In this document: piece by piece, positions 7,710 through 14,781 of the stretch
Numbering within the stretch: the first letter of the stretch is position 1
Layout: every line of letters starts with the position of its first letter
Assembly: GCA_902362275.1 (NCBI GenBank)
Contig: CABIWB010000009.1
Location: forward strand, 85,034 to 118,500
DNA length: 33,467 nt
From: Coriobacteriaceae bacterium
GTDB taxonomy: Bacteria > Actinomycetota > Coriobacteriia > Coriobacteriales > Coriobacteriaceae
Reading direction: 5' to 3'
Position numbers and translations under genes: made by a program
Notes under the pieces: model-generated
The model's database searches: none
What the model saw: the letters and a program-made list of their open reading frames with translations, nothing else
Told to the model about the DNA's origin: nothing

Positions 7710-8711
7710 ATGGATATCAAAACACGCAACATAGCAACGCCCGCCGCGGACGCACCAGCAACGGCAGTGCCCACCCCCGTCGTGGGCCGCTTTGCCCCGT
7801 CGCCCTCGGGCCGCATGCACTTGGGCAACGTGTTCAGCTGCCTGTGCGCATGGCTTTCGGCCCGCAGCCAGGGCGGCAGCATCGTGTTGCGTATCGAGGA
7901 CCTGGACGATCGCTGCAAGCGCCCGGAACTTGCCGCTCAACTGATTGACGATCTGACCTGGCTGGGGCTCGAGTGGGACGAAGGCCCCTACTACCAGCAC
8001 GATCGCCTGGATCTGTACGAGGACGCCCTGCGCCAGCTGCAAGACGCCGGCCTCACCTATCCCTGTTTTTGCACGCGTGCCGAACTCCACGCCGCGAGCG
8101 CACCGCACGCCAGCGACGGCACGCCCATCTACCGCGGCGCCTGCAGAGGTCTTTCTGCTGAAGAAATCACCCGCCGCAGTGCCCTGCGTGCTCCGGCCAC
8201 GCGCCTGCGCGTGCCCACCGTCGACGACCTCGCCAGCGACGTGATCGAATTCGTGGACCGCACGTACGGAGCCCAATGCGAAGCACTCGCCACCGAGTGC
8301 GGTGACTTTTTGGTGCGCCGCAGCGACGGCGTTTTTGCCTATCAGCTGGCCGTGGTGGTCGACGACGCTGCCATGGGCGTCACCGAGATCGTACGCGGAT
8401 GCGACCTGCTTGGTTCCACGCCGCGCCAGATCTATCTGCAACATCTGCTGGGACTGCCCACACCGCGCTACGCGCACATTCCGCTGCTCATGTCGCCGGA
8501 CGGCCGCCGCCTTTCCAAGCGCGATCGCGATCTGGACCTGGGCGAACTCCGCGCTCGCTTTGGCACGCCCGAGGCGCTGCTGGGCTGGCTCGCCGGGCAA
8601 ACAGGCATCGCGCCGGACACCACGCCGCGTACCGCCGAGCAGCTGGTCGAGCACTTTAGCTGGGACGTCATCCGCGCGCATCGGGAGAACATCACTGTAA
8701 CGGTCGAGTAG
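7710..8711 (+). CDS. gluQ: glutamyl-Q tRNA(Asp) synthetase-like protein
   Basis: 333 residues. It is a truncated class I glutamyl-tRNA synthetase relative without an anticodon-binding domain. The family attaches glutamate to the queuosine base of tRNA-Asp. The HIGH-like motif is FAPSPSGRMHLGN near residue 28, followed by LRIEDLDDR; the KMSKS-like motif is GRRLSKRDRD. Four zinc-type ligands of GluQ are visible as CFC near residue 115 and Y-RGA-C further on. Length and the missing C-terminal domain separate it from GltX, although it could be annotated as a GltX paralogue. The ATG at 7710 is chosen because a -10 box precedes it; the frame is open for 53 codons upstream without similarity. It is convergent with the metallophosphoesterase gene. 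Confidence 0.88.
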   Translation: MDIKTRNIATPAADAPATAVPTPVVGRFAPSPSGRMHLGNVFSCLCAWLSARSQGGSIVLRIEDLDDRCKRPELAAQLIDDLTWLGLEWDEGPYYQHDRLDLYEDALRQLQDAGLTYPCFCTRAELHAASAPHASDGTPIYRGACRGLSAEEITRRSALRAPATRLRVPTVDDLASDVIEFVDRTYGAQCEALATECGDFLVRRSDGVFAYQLAVVVDDAAMGVTEIVRGCDLLGSTPRQIYLQHLLGLPTPRYAHIPLLMSPDGRRLSKRDRDLDLGELRARFGTPEALLGWLAGQTGIAPDTTPRTAEQLVEHFSWDVIRAHRENITVTVE

Positions 8712-8726
8712 CCAGCCACCCCGCCT

Positions 8727-9452
8727 CTACGCAACATCCCAGGGCTGGAGTTCGTCGCCCAAGCGAACGATGCAGTCGTAGAGCACGGTGTGACGCTCGG
8801 CCGGGTTGGTATCCCGATGAAAATGCCCGTAGTACCAGCGCTTGTAGTCCAAGCGGTCTTCCAGCTCATCGAAAAATGCCGTAAGCCGATCAACGGCGGG
8901 GCAATTCCAGCCGGGCGCCGGATAGAGCGTGGGCGAGAGCATGCGCGTAGCGCAGGTGTGGGTGATCACGTAGTCGACCTTCCAGCCCATGCTCTCGAGC
9001 TTTGCCCGCGCCTCCTCAAAGTTGCGCTCGTCCGGCAGCTCCTGCGGCCACCAGCTGGAATACGGAATGCGGTATTCCTTATCCACGCTCGTGGCGCCGC
9101 CCATGGTAAAGATCGTTGAGCCGTCGAGCTCAAAAACCTCGCCGCGCGTCAGGCGTCGGATGGGCGAGGTGTCCGACAGGCGCTGCGTCAGGCCGCCGTG
9201 CCACAGTTCCATGGGACGCTCCGCCCAGTGATCGAAACGTTCGTGGTTGCCGTCGACGAACAGCAACGTATAGGGGCGCGACTCCAGCCAAGCGATATCG
9301 GCGCATTCCTCGGCAGAGAAATCCCACGGAAAGCCAAAGTCGCCCGCGATGATGAGATAGTCGTCACTTGTCAAACCATCCCCAAGATCCCAGTCGCGAA
9401 GCTTTTGCATGTCGACGCCGCCGTGAATATCGCCCGTCACATAGACCGTCAT
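8727..9452 (-). CDS. calcineurin-like metallophosphoesterase
   Basis: 241 residues from the ATG at 9452 (MTVYVTGDIHGG); the frame allows 12 more residues upstream with no better ribosome site. The metal ligands of the family appear in order: GDIHG near residue 7, IIAGDFG near 37, DGNHERFD near 67, ITHTCA and GHFHRD near the C terminus. It should be a cytoplasmic dinuclear-metal phosphatase or phosphodiesterase; the substrate is not evident. The pattern GDFG-FPW and DGNHE resembles small single-domain phosphoesterases in Firmicutes and Actinobacteria. It stands alone, convergent with gluQ 15 bases away. Confidence 0.9.
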   Translation of the reverse strand: MTVYVTGDIHGGVDMQKLRDWDLGDGLTSDDYLIIAGDFGFPWDFSAEECADIAWLESRPYTLLFVDGNHERFDHWAERPMELWHGGLTQRLSDTSPIRRLTRGEVFELDGSTIFTMGGATSVDKEYRIPYSSWWPQELPDERNFEEARAKLESMGWKVDYVITHTCATRMLSPTLYPAPGWNCPAVDRLTAFFDELEDRLDYKRWYYGHFHRDTNPAERHTVLYDCIVRLGDELQPWDVA

Positions 9453-9537
9453 CGGATTACCACTTCCCTGCAAGTCGCTAGCCCACATTCTGCACGATCA
9501 CTAAGCCAACCGTTCCAGCCCTTCCATCCTTTAGGAC

Positions 9538-9777
9538 CTACCCCTCGTTCTTCCATCCAAACGGGTCGAGCACCCAAAAAATCAGATCGAACACGCCGCC
9601 GGTCATCATGGCGCCGGCAAGGGCCATGCAAACGTGCAGAGAGCTAACACTTCGGAGCACGTCGAATGGCCCCAGAACAGCCAGCAGCGCGACCGCTGCG
9701 CCGGCTACGCACAGCGCGAGGCACGGCCCCGCGTCCTTAACGCACTTCTTTGCGAGATGCTTTGCGTTGTCACTCAT
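9538..9777 (-). CDS. small membrane protein of unknown function
   Basis: 79 residues from the ATG at 9777, with TAAGGAG ten bases upstream. Two hydrophobic segments (about 17-36 and 48-68) are separated by a short loop, and the ends are charged (MSDNAKHLAKK, WKNEG). The C-terminal FDLIFWVLDPFGWKNEG is distinctive but I know no family for it. It contains three cysteines in or near the first helix. The gap to the phosphoesterase start (85 bases) holds no clear terminator, so cotranscription with it is possible. Confidence 0.65.
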   Translation of the reverse strand: MSDNAKHLAKKCVKDAGPCLALCVAGAAVALLAVLGPFDVLRSVSSLHVCMALAGAMMTGGVFDLIFWVLDPFGWKNEG

Positions 9778-10135
9778 CGGTATCGAACTCCTTAGAGGGT
9801 CGTTATTCAGACGCATGCCGCCGCGGCAGAGCGGGGCGACAGGGTAAGTGTCACATGCTGTGCGGACATCAATGGAGAAACCGCCTGCTCGACCAACCTT
9901 TGACGCCGTTTTGCACCGGCACCACATCCCCCGCTATCGAGGTCTAATACTTTTCCCACCGCCACCCAAAAACTCATCCAACGTTAATCTTGGCTCAAGA
10001 ATCGCTTAATCTATAACCTGCACTATAGAGTTCGACCAAGGGCGGGGCGGCGCCGCGCAACGCAGACCGCCGAACGCAACGCTCGCGCCCGGGCAAATCG
10101 CCCGGCGTCGCGCCCATCGAACGAAAGGACAGGTC
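9778..10135. other. divergent promoter region between the small membrane protein and the DUF4342 gene
   Basis: 358 bases without a gene. The left end is the leader of the small membrane protein. The right part holds a promoter (9990-10017) and a GC-rich untranslated leader of about 110 bases with a small ccgggc/gcccgg stem (near 10088-10106). I see nothing else with confidence; the middle (9830-9960) has no frame with a ribosome site. Confidence 0.6.
9990..10017 (+). promoter_or_regulatory. sigma-70-type promoter of the DUF4342 / two-component operon
   Basis: TTGGCT (9990-9995) and TATAAC (10012-10017) are 16 bases apart, close to the consensus -35 and -10 boxes. They precede the three-gene plus-strand operon by about 120 bases. 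A second, weaker TATAGA lies a few bases downstream. Confidence 0.55.
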
Positions 10136-10678
10136 ATGGACGACCTCGAAAAAGTTGAAACCATCCGCACCAAGTGCAACGTGAGCTACACCGATGCCAA
10201 GGCCGCGCTCGACGCCGCCGACGGCAACGTTTTGGACGCCATCATTTGGCTCGAGTCGCAGGGCAAGACGCAGACCACGTCGGCGCACGCCGCCACCGAG
10301 TCCGCGCCAGTCGATGAGCCCTCAGCCGAGATGGTCGCCGCGCAGGCCGCCTACGAGAAGTCGAGCGAAAAGACCGACTTCTCCAAGAAGATGGACAGCG
10401 TACGGGAGTACCTCAAAAAGCTCTTCCGCCTGAGCCTGGACACCAAGTTTATCGCCACGCGCCGCGATGCGATCATCCTCAACATCCCCATCCTGATCCC
10501 CATCATCGCCCTGTTTGCCTGGGGCGCTACGATTTGGCTGATGCTGATTGGCCTGTTCTTTGGCATGCGCTACCGCATCGACAGCGACGGCGACGTACCC
10601 GGCAGCATCAACAACCTTATGAATCACGCCGCCGATGCCGCGGACGACATCAAGCAAAATCTGAACGACGACAAGTAA
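10136..10678 (+). CDS. UBA-like / DUF4342 membrane protein
   Basis: 180 residues, with GAAAGGA upstream of the ATG. Residues 1-42 form a three-helix UBA or EF-Ts-N-like domain (VETIRTKCNVSYTDAKAALDA, GNVLDAIIWLE). A hydrophilic linker (45-90) leads to a DUF4342 domain (LKKLFRLSLDTKF, ATRRDAIILNIPILIPI) with a long hydrophobic segment at about 111-142 that should enter the membrane, then an acidic tail. DUF4342 proteins have no known function. It lies 18 bases before a response-regulator gene and shares its promoter, so it may be part of, or controlled with, that signalling unit; this is inferred from spacing. Confidence 0.85.
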   Translation: MDDLEKVETIRTKCNVSYTDAKAALDAADGNVLDAIIWLESQGKTQTTSAHAATESAPVDEPSAEMVAAQAAYEKSSEKTDFSKKMDSVREYLKKLFRLSLDTKFIATRRDAIILNIPILIPIIALFAWGATIWLMLIGLFFGMRYRIDSDGDVPGSINNLMNHAADAADDIKQNLNDDK

Positions 10679-10696
10679 TCGCAGACGGGGGCACGC

Positions 10697-11476
10697 ATGG
10701 CACGGATCCTGATCGTAGAGGACGAGGAGAAAATCGCCCGCTTTGTGACGCTCGAGCTGGAGCACGAGGGCTACCAGGTGGAACACGCCGCCGATGGCCG
10801 CACCGCCGTGGACCTGGCGCTGGAGCGCAACTACGATCTTATTCTGCTCGATGTGTTGTTGCCGCAGCTCAACGGCATGGAGGTCCTGCGGCGCGTCCGC
10901 AAGCACAAGGATGTGCCGGTGATAATGGTCACCGCGCGCGATGCCGTGATGGACAAGGTGGCCGGGCTCGATGCCGGCGCCGACGATTACCTGACCAAGC
11001 CGTTTGCGATTGAGGAGCTGTTCGCACGGATCCGCGTGGCGTTGAAGCGCTCGGAGGCCGTGCGGGCGGCTTCGGGCGTTGGCGGCATCGGGACGGGCGC
11101 GGCAGGCGGCACGGGTGTCGGCGCCACTGCGATGCCCCCGGTCAGTGACTCGACCCAGGTTTCCGCCTCGCTCTCCCCCGCCACGCTCGCCGTGGGCTCG
11201 GTTGCGCTCGACCCCGACCGCCGCGAAGTCACGGTCGGCGGCTCGCCCATTGCGCTCACGGCCCGCGAGTTCGATGTCCTCGCCCTGCTTATGGCGCATG
11301 CCGAGACCGTGCTCACGCGCGAACGCATCGCGCACGAAGCGCTGGGCTACGAATACATGGGCGACACCAACAACGTCGACGTGCACATCGCGCATCTACG
11401 CGCCAAGATCGAGGACGCCGGCGGCGTCCGCATCATCCAGACCGTGCGCGGGGTGGGCTATGTCTGCCGCGCGTAA
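10697..11476 (+). CDS. OmpR-family response regulator with a long glycine/alanine linker
   Basis: 259 residues. The receiver domain has acidic D9 (VEDEEK), phosphoacceptor D52 (LLDVLLP), T79 and K101 (TKPF). The winged-helix domain starts near residue 164 and ends with NNVDVHIAHLRAKIED and TVRGVGYVCRA, typical of OmpR/PhoB regulators. Between them (about 121-163) is an unusually long linker rich in Gly, Ala, Ser and Thr; the family usually has 10-20 residues here. The gene overlaps the kinase gene by 17 bases, implying translational coupling. Target genes are unknown. Confidence 0.93.
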   Translation: MARILIVEDEEKIARFVTLELEHEGYQVEHAADGRTAVDLALERNYDLILLDVLLPQLNGMEVLRRVRKHKDVPVIMVTARDAVMDKVAGLDAGADDYLTKPFAIEELFARIRVALKRSEAVRAASGVGGIGTGAAGGTGVGATAMPPVSDSTQVSASLSPATLAVGSVALDPDRREVTVGGSPIALTAREFDVLALLMAHAETVLTRERIAHEALGYEYMGDTNNVDVHIAHLRAKIEDAGGVRIIQTVRGVGYVCRA

Positions 11477-12755
11477 CGCCGAGGCCAAGCGCGTCACCTC
11501 CATCGCCCGCGCCATCAACTGGAGCTATATGTGGCGCCGCCTGATGAGCTACGTTTGGCTCGACCTGCTGCTAGTAGTGATTGTGGCGGCGATCCTTGTC
11601 TATGGATACAACCAGACGCTGCCCAACGGCGCGTTTACCGCAGGATGGATCCCCAGCGCCACCGTTCGCGGCATGACGCTGACGCCCGCGCGCGGCTGGG
11701 ACCTGACAACGCTCACCTATACCGTCGAGCTTGCGCGTACCACCAAGACTTTCCCCCTCGCGCAGGACCTCGTCACGCTATGGCCTCTCTACCTTGTCGT
11801 TGTGGGTTGGCAGGTCATCAGCGTGCTCAACATGCTCGGCGGCGCCCGCCGCGTGCGCCGCACCATGGCGCCGCTCAACGATCTGGCCCTGCGCGTGGAC
11901 GAACTCGGCCGCATGCAACTCGCCGGCGGCAAAATGGAAACACTGGAGCAGGCCATCGAGCGCGCAAGCGTCGACTCGCCGAGCGTCACCACCGGCGACG
12001 CCGACCTGGCAAGCATCGAGGTCGCACTCAACCGCCTGCTGCGCCAGATGCAAGAGGCCAAGCTGCAGCAGATGCGCTTTGTCAACGACGCGAGCCACGA
12101 GCTGCGCACGCCCATCGCGGTGATTCAGGGCTACGTGAACATGCTCGACCGCTGGGGTAAGGACGACCCGGACGTGCTGGCGGAATCCATCGCGTCCCTT
12201 AAAGCCGAAAGCGAGCACATGCAAGAGCTTGTGGAGCAGCTGCTGTTTTTGGCACGCGGCGATGCCGGGCGCACGGTCCTGCGGCGCGCGCATACCAACT
12301 TGGCTGCACTGGTCAGCGAGGTATGCGAAGAATCACAGATGATCGATACCGAGCACACGTATCGGCTGGCTTCTGACGCTGCGCTTGCCAGCGACCCGCG
12401 CTGCGACGCGCCCGTCGACGTGGCGCTCGTGAAGCAGGCTCTGCGCGTGATCGTGCAAAACGCCGCCAAGTACTCGGATGCGGGAACGACCGTCACATTT
12501 GGCATAACGCCAGATGCGGGCGCGGGCACGATCGACATAAGTGTTGAGGACGAGGGCATCGGCATGAACCAGGAATCCGCAGCTCACGCGTTCGAGCGGT
12601 TCTACCGTGCCGACAACGCGCGCGATGCCGGCGCACAGGGTTCGGGTCTGGGGCTTGCGATCGCCAAGTGGATCGTCGACAGCCACGGCGGCGTCATCGG
12701 TGTGACCTCGGTCGAAGGGGTCGGCAGCCGCTTTACGATTCGCCTGCCACGATAG
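11460..12755 (+). CDS. sensor histidine kinase
   Basis: 431 residues from the ATG at 11460, which lies inside the end of the regulator gene; later ATGs (residues 24 and 29) are possible. One helix at about 33-50, an outside domain of about 55 residues (51-106), and a second helix at about 107-126 give a classical two-helix sensor. A linker of HAMP-like character leads to the HisKA domain with FVNDASHELRTPIAVIQGY, phospho-His 213. The ATPase domain has N334 (QNAAKYSD), DEGIGM (364-369), FERFYRAD and GSGLGLA (394-400). It is the partner of the overlapping response regulator. The signal cannot be read from the small sensor domain. Confidence 0.93.
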   Translation: MSAARNAEAKRVTSIARAINWSYMWRRLMSYVWLDLLLVVIVAAILVYGYNQTLPNGAFTAGWIPSATVRGMTLTPARGWDLTTLTYTVELARTTKTFPLAQDLVTLWPLYLVVVGWQVISVLNMLGGARRVRRTMAPLNDLALRVDELGRMQLAGGKMETLEQAIERASVDSPSVTTGDADLASIEVALNRLLRQMQEAKLQQMRFVNDASHELRTPIAVIQGYVNMLDRWGKDDPDVLAESIASLKAESEHMQELVEQLLFLARGDAGRTVLRRAHTNLAALVSEVCEESQMIDTEHTYRLASDAALASDPRCDAPVDVALVKQALRVIVQNAAKYSDAGTTVTFGITPDAGAGTIDISVEDEGIGMNQESAAHAFERFYRADNARDAGAQGSGLGLAIAKWIVDSHGGVIGVTSVEGVGSRFTIRLPR

Positions 12756-12775
12756 GAAGCCCCCTCGGCATAAAT

Positions 12776-12809
12776 AAAGGGATAGGGCCACGCGACCCTA
12801 TCCCTTTTT
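12776..12809 (+). terminator. strong intrinsic terminator after the two-component operon
   Basis: aaagggataggg (12776-12787) pairs perfectly with ccctatcccttt (12796-12807) around an eight-base loop, followed by TTTTT. It sits between the convergent kinase and VOC genes, and the A-rich left flank may let it serve both strands. Confidence 0.92.
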
Positions 12810-12831
12810 GCCAGCTATGGCAGCTTGTGCG

Positions 12832-13206
12832 CTACTCGCGGCACAGGTGCACGGCGAAACCGGCGAACTCGCGCTTAAAGTACACGAGCTTGGTACCACC
12901 GTCGGGCAGCAGCGCGCGCGACTCTTCGTTGACCTCGAGCCCGCGCTCGGCAAACCACTTCTCAGCTGCATCGATGTCGTTAACGGCAAAGCCGATGTGG
13001 CCCTTGGTGCCACGACCGTTCTGCTTCATGATCTCGACCAGCGAATCGTTAAAGTACGAAACCGGGGTCTCGATAACGGGCAGACCCATCATCGTCGAGA
13101 ACAGCTCCGCGATCCCCAAGGCGTCTGCCGGGTCGGTGGCGTTAATGCCCACATGGGCAACGCGCATGCCAAAGAGCTCGACCGGATTGGCGTTCTGCTC
13201 ACTCAT
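12832..13206 (-). CDS. stand-alone VOC-family protein like the C-terminal domain of some KDPG aldolases
   Basis: 124 residues in a vicinal-oxygen-chelate fold with two beta-alpha-beta-beta-beta halves. Candidate metal ligands are the His of MRVAHVGIN, the Glu of SLVEIMKQ, the His of TKGHIGF and the last-strand GFAVHL. The pattern AHVGIN...AELFSTMMG...EIMK...GHIGF...FAVHL is one I recall from the C-terminal domain fused to KHG/KDPG aldolases in Firmicutes; here it is separate, with no aldolase nearby. It follows the PTS IIB gene by 11 bases and should be cotranscribed. A role in handling a sugar-acid intermediate is a guess from that resemblance; a glyoxalase-like activity is the alternative. 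Confidence 0.8.
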   Translation of the reverse strand: MSEQNANPVELFGMRVAHVGINATDPADALGIAELFSTMMGLPVIETPVSYFNDSLVEIMKQNGRGTKGHIGFAVNDIDAAEKWFAERGLEVNEESRALLPDGGTKLVYFKREFAGFAVHLCRE

Positions 13207-13217
13207 GCAGTCAGCGC

Positions 13218-13505
13218 CTACTGAGCCATGACGTCAAGAACGGCCTTCTCGGCAGCGACGCGGTTCATGCCGGTCATGAAGGGCACGCCGCTCACGTACG
13301 GGCAGGTAAGGCCCTCGGGGGCAACGGTGGTGGCGATCAGCAGATCGGCGCCCTCGTCGCAAACGTCCTTGGCCTCGGAGATGGCGCACTGCACGATCTC
13401 GTACTTGTCGGCGTAACCGTTGGCGTCGAGCATGGTGGCGACCTTCTGGGCAACGAGCGTGGAAGTAGCAGCGCCAGCACCGCAAGCCAAAACAATCTTC
13501 TTCAT
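13218..13505 (-). CDS. galactitol-type PTS IIB component (GatB-like)
   Basis: 95 residues, standard for GatB/SgcB. It starts MKKIVLACGAGAATSTL, with the phosphoacceptor Cys at residue 8 in the usual loop, then a Rossmann-like fold and a C-terminal YVSGVPFMTGMNR strand-helix matching GatB. It would take phosphate from a IIA domain and pass it to sugar on IIC. Neither IIA nor IIC lies nearby, so it is either an orphan that serves a PTS encoded elsewhere or a regulatory relay. Start at 13505 with AAGGGAG upstream. It leads a two-gene operon with the VOC protein. Confidence 0.88.
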   Translation of the reverse strand: MKKIVLACGAGAATSTLVAQKVATMLDANGYADKYEIVQCAISEAKDVCDEGADLLIATTVAPEGLTCPYVSGVPFMTGMNRVAAEKAVLDVMAQ

Positions 13506-13607
13506 AGGTAATGTCTCCCTTCGTGGTTTACTTTAGGTAAGTGTACCGCAGCGAGCGATGGCGCTCGGCCTCGATGCACTTTTATGCCAGTTTGCCTGCG
13601 CACTGCG

Positions 13608-13613
13608 TATAAT
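13608..13613 (+). promoter_or_regulatory. -10 box in the divergent gap
   Basis: A consensus TATAAT lies about 55 bases before the plus-strand repeat-protein gene. The surrounding gtataatac reads TATTAT on the other strand and could also serve the IIB/VOC operon. No good -35 is visible on either side. A small stem (cgctc and gagcg) sits in the plus-strand leader. Confidence 0.5.
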
Positions 13614-13668
13614 ACATCGAGTACATGTTGTCATACCGCTCGCTTTATGAGCGACTAAGGACCCTAAT

Positions 13669-14292
13669 ATGCCCGATTCCCGCACCCTCTGGACCGCCGT
13701 CGTCATTATTTGTATCGCCATATCGGTGTTCTTTAGCGTAAAAAAACGCACCACGTTTAAGCGCCTGCAACAGCTTATGGCTGCCAAGCAGTGGGACGAG
13801 TTCGATCGTTTGCTCGATGGCAAACTCACCAGCATGCTGTACCCGCGCTACAACCGCGACTACCTGCGCCTGAACTCCTATCTGCTGCGCGAGGACCACA
13901 AGCGCGCCGACGAGATGTTCGATTTGCTGCTGGGGCTCAATCTGCCCAAAATGCAGCGCGTCGACCTGGTGATCAAGGCCTTTAACTACTACGTTGGCCA
14001 GGAGGACCGCAAAAAGTCCAAGGAGCTGCTGCACGAAATCAAGGGCTTTGAGGGCGGTCAGGCCGAGGCAGTTGCGCACGAGTGTCAGCTGATGTACGAC
14101 ACGATGATCCTCAAGCGCCACAATGACATTCCCGAGCTGGAGCGCATGCTCGAGGACGTCGGCGACGACCCGGTCAAGCGCTGCCGCTTGGAGTACCTGC
14201 TGGCCCTGCAATACCAAAACAAGGGCGACGAAGCCAAGTTCCAAGAGTTCCTTGAGAAGTCGGGCCAACACTCGATGGCCGTCAACGCGTAA
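13669..14292 (+). CDS. membrane-anchored helical-repeat (TPR-like) protein
   Basis: 207 residues, with AAGGA before the ATG. A single N-terminal helix (about residues 7-23, TLWTAVVIICIAISVFF) anchors it, with the rest in the cytoplasm by the positive-inside rule (VKKRTTFKR follows). The remainder is a chain of amphipathic helix pairs: WDEFDRLLDGKL, YLRLNSYLLREDHKRADEMFDLLLG, and a last pair LEYLLALQYQNKGDEAKFQEFLEK that looks most like a TPR unit. No catalytic motif is seen. It probably serves as a scaffold. It lies directly upstream of tRNA-Leu, 31 bases away. Confidence 0.8.
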   Translation: MPDSRTLWTAVVIICIAISVFFSVKKRTTFKRLQQLMAAKQWDEFDRLLDGKLTSMLYPRYNRDYLRLNSYLLREDHKRADEMFDLLLGLNLPKMQRVDLVIKAFNYYVGQEDRKKSKELLHEIKGFEGGQAEAVAHECQLMYDTMILKRHNDIPELERMLEDVGDDPVKRCRLEYLLALQYQNKGDEAKFQEFLEKSGQHSMAVNA

Positions 14293-14323
14293 CGGACGGC
14301 TTGTGCTAGACTTCTAGTCTCAC

Positions 14324-14408
14324 GGGGGCGTGGCGGAATTGGCATACGCAGGAGACTTAAAATCTCTCGCCGCAAGGATTGTGGGTTCGAGTCCCACCGC
14401 CCCTACCA
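14324..14408 (+). tRNA. tRNA-Leu (anticodon UAA)
   Basis: 85 bases including the encoded CCA. The acceptor stem pairs gggggcg with cgcccct (one G-U at the end), the discriminator is A, and the T arm is gtgggttcgagtcccac. The anticodon stem ggaga/tctct encloses cttaaaa, giving UAA. The D arm is gcg/cgc and the variable arm is long, as in class II tRNAs. It decodes UUA, a rare codon in this GC-rich genome. Confidence 0.96.
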
Positions 14409-14459
14409 CGTATTGTTTACGAGCCCGTGTCCCCCAGGGATGCGGGCTCGTTTCTTTTA
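14379..14459 (+). repeat. 81-base direct repeat, copy 1 (tRNA-Leu 3' end plus terminator)
   Basis: This stretch runs from the end of the tRNA variable arm through the CCA end and the terminator. It is identical, base for base, to 14603-14683, at an offset of 224 bases. Confidence 0.97.
14419..14458 (+). terminator. intrinsic terminator of tRNA-Leu
   Basis: acgagcccg (14419-14427) pairs perfectly with cgggctcgt (14443-14451), followed by TTCTTTT. Confidence 0.92.
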
Positions 14460-14521
14460 GATGCCGTCATCCGCAGAACAGCTAATTTGGGACGGAGCTT
14501 TTGCGACTGCTCATATCAACC

Positions 14522-14573
14522 CAAGGACTGTCCCCAGGTGCCGGCAGAAAAGGAACGTCCCCAAGTGCCGGCT
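14522..14573 (+). repeat. tandem GTCCCC-core repeat (tgccggca arms), copy 2
   Basis: Two units in a row: caaggactgtccccagg-tgccggca, then gaaaaggaacgtccccaag-tgccggc. It is the counterpart of 7313-7364, in opposite orientation. The arms tgccggca (14539-14546) and tgccggc (14566-14572) pair across the second core. Confidence 0.82.
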
Positions 14574-14577
14574 GTTG

Positions 14578-14602
14578 AGTTGCGGTGGAATAGGGACTGT
14601 TT
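14578..14602 (+). repeat. truncated copy of the agttgcggtggaatag element
   Basis: These 25 bases match 14702-14726 at 22 positions, including the whole 16-base left arm. The copy has no right arm: it stops exactly where the second copy of the tRNA-end repeat begins. Confidence 0.75.
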
Positions 14603-14632
14603 TTGTGGGTTCGAGTCCCACCGCCCCTACCA
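14603..14632 (+). pseudogene. tRNA-Leu fragment (T arm, acceptor 3' strand, CCA)
   Basis: It holds only the end of the variable arm, the T arm, the 3' acceptor strand and CCA. There is no D arm, anticodon or 5' acceptor strand, so no tRNA can fold from it. Confidence 0.92.
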
Positions 14633-14642
14633 CGTATTGTTT

Positions 14643-14682
14643 ACGAGCCCGTGTCCCCCAGGGATGCGGGCTCGTTTCTTTT
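14643..14682 (+). terminator. duplicated tRNA-Leu terminator
   Basis: Identical to the terminator at 14419-14458, with the same nine-base-pair stem and T run. It would act as a second stop for read-through from the tRNA. Confidence 0.85.
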
Positions 14683-14701
14683 ACACGCCGGCGGAGCTCT
14701 A

Positions 14702-14768
14702 AGTTGCGGTGGAATAGATCCTGTTTATACCGTTTACCAGCTTATTTAGGAACTATTTCACCGCAACT
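14702..14768. repeat. long-stem hairpin with a 35-base loop
   Basis: agttgcggtggaatag (14702-14717) pairs with ctatttcaccgcaact (14753-14768) over 16 positions with one G-T pair. The loop (14718-14752) is A/T-rich and contains ttatttaggaa, resembling the ttaggaac of the GTCCCC-core repeats. It ends 13 bases before the ppx stop codon. There is no U-tract, so this is more like a dispersed element than a terminator. Confidence 0.75.
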
Positions 14769-14781
14769 CAGAGGAAGACGG

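Larger units (their letters stand above)
14603..14683 (+). repeat. 81-base direct repeat, copy 2
   Basis: A perfect copy of 14379-14459. It carries the 3' part of a tRNA-Leu without its 5' part, plus a full terminator. The flanks on both sides differ from those of copy 1. Confidence 0.97.

Noticed and set aside
7406..7918. A 170-codon minus-strand open frame covering the gap before gluQ
   Set aside because: Half of it is antisense to the conserved N terminus of gluQ, its composition is Arg/Ser-rich, and no ribosome site or motif is seen.
14522..14573. A CRISPR array
   Set aside because: Repeat units occur only as pairs, with no regular unique spacers and no cas gene; the units are palindromic hairpins with shared cores.
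14603..14632. A second tRNA-Leu gene
   Set aside because: Only the T arm, 3' acceptor strand and CCA are present; there is no anticodon, D arm or 5' half.
14379..14683. An integrated prophage or island at tRNA-Leu
   Set aside because: The repeats resemble att sites, but only 143 bases lie between them and no integrase or phage gene is in the window. A past element remains possible and is discussed as a finding.
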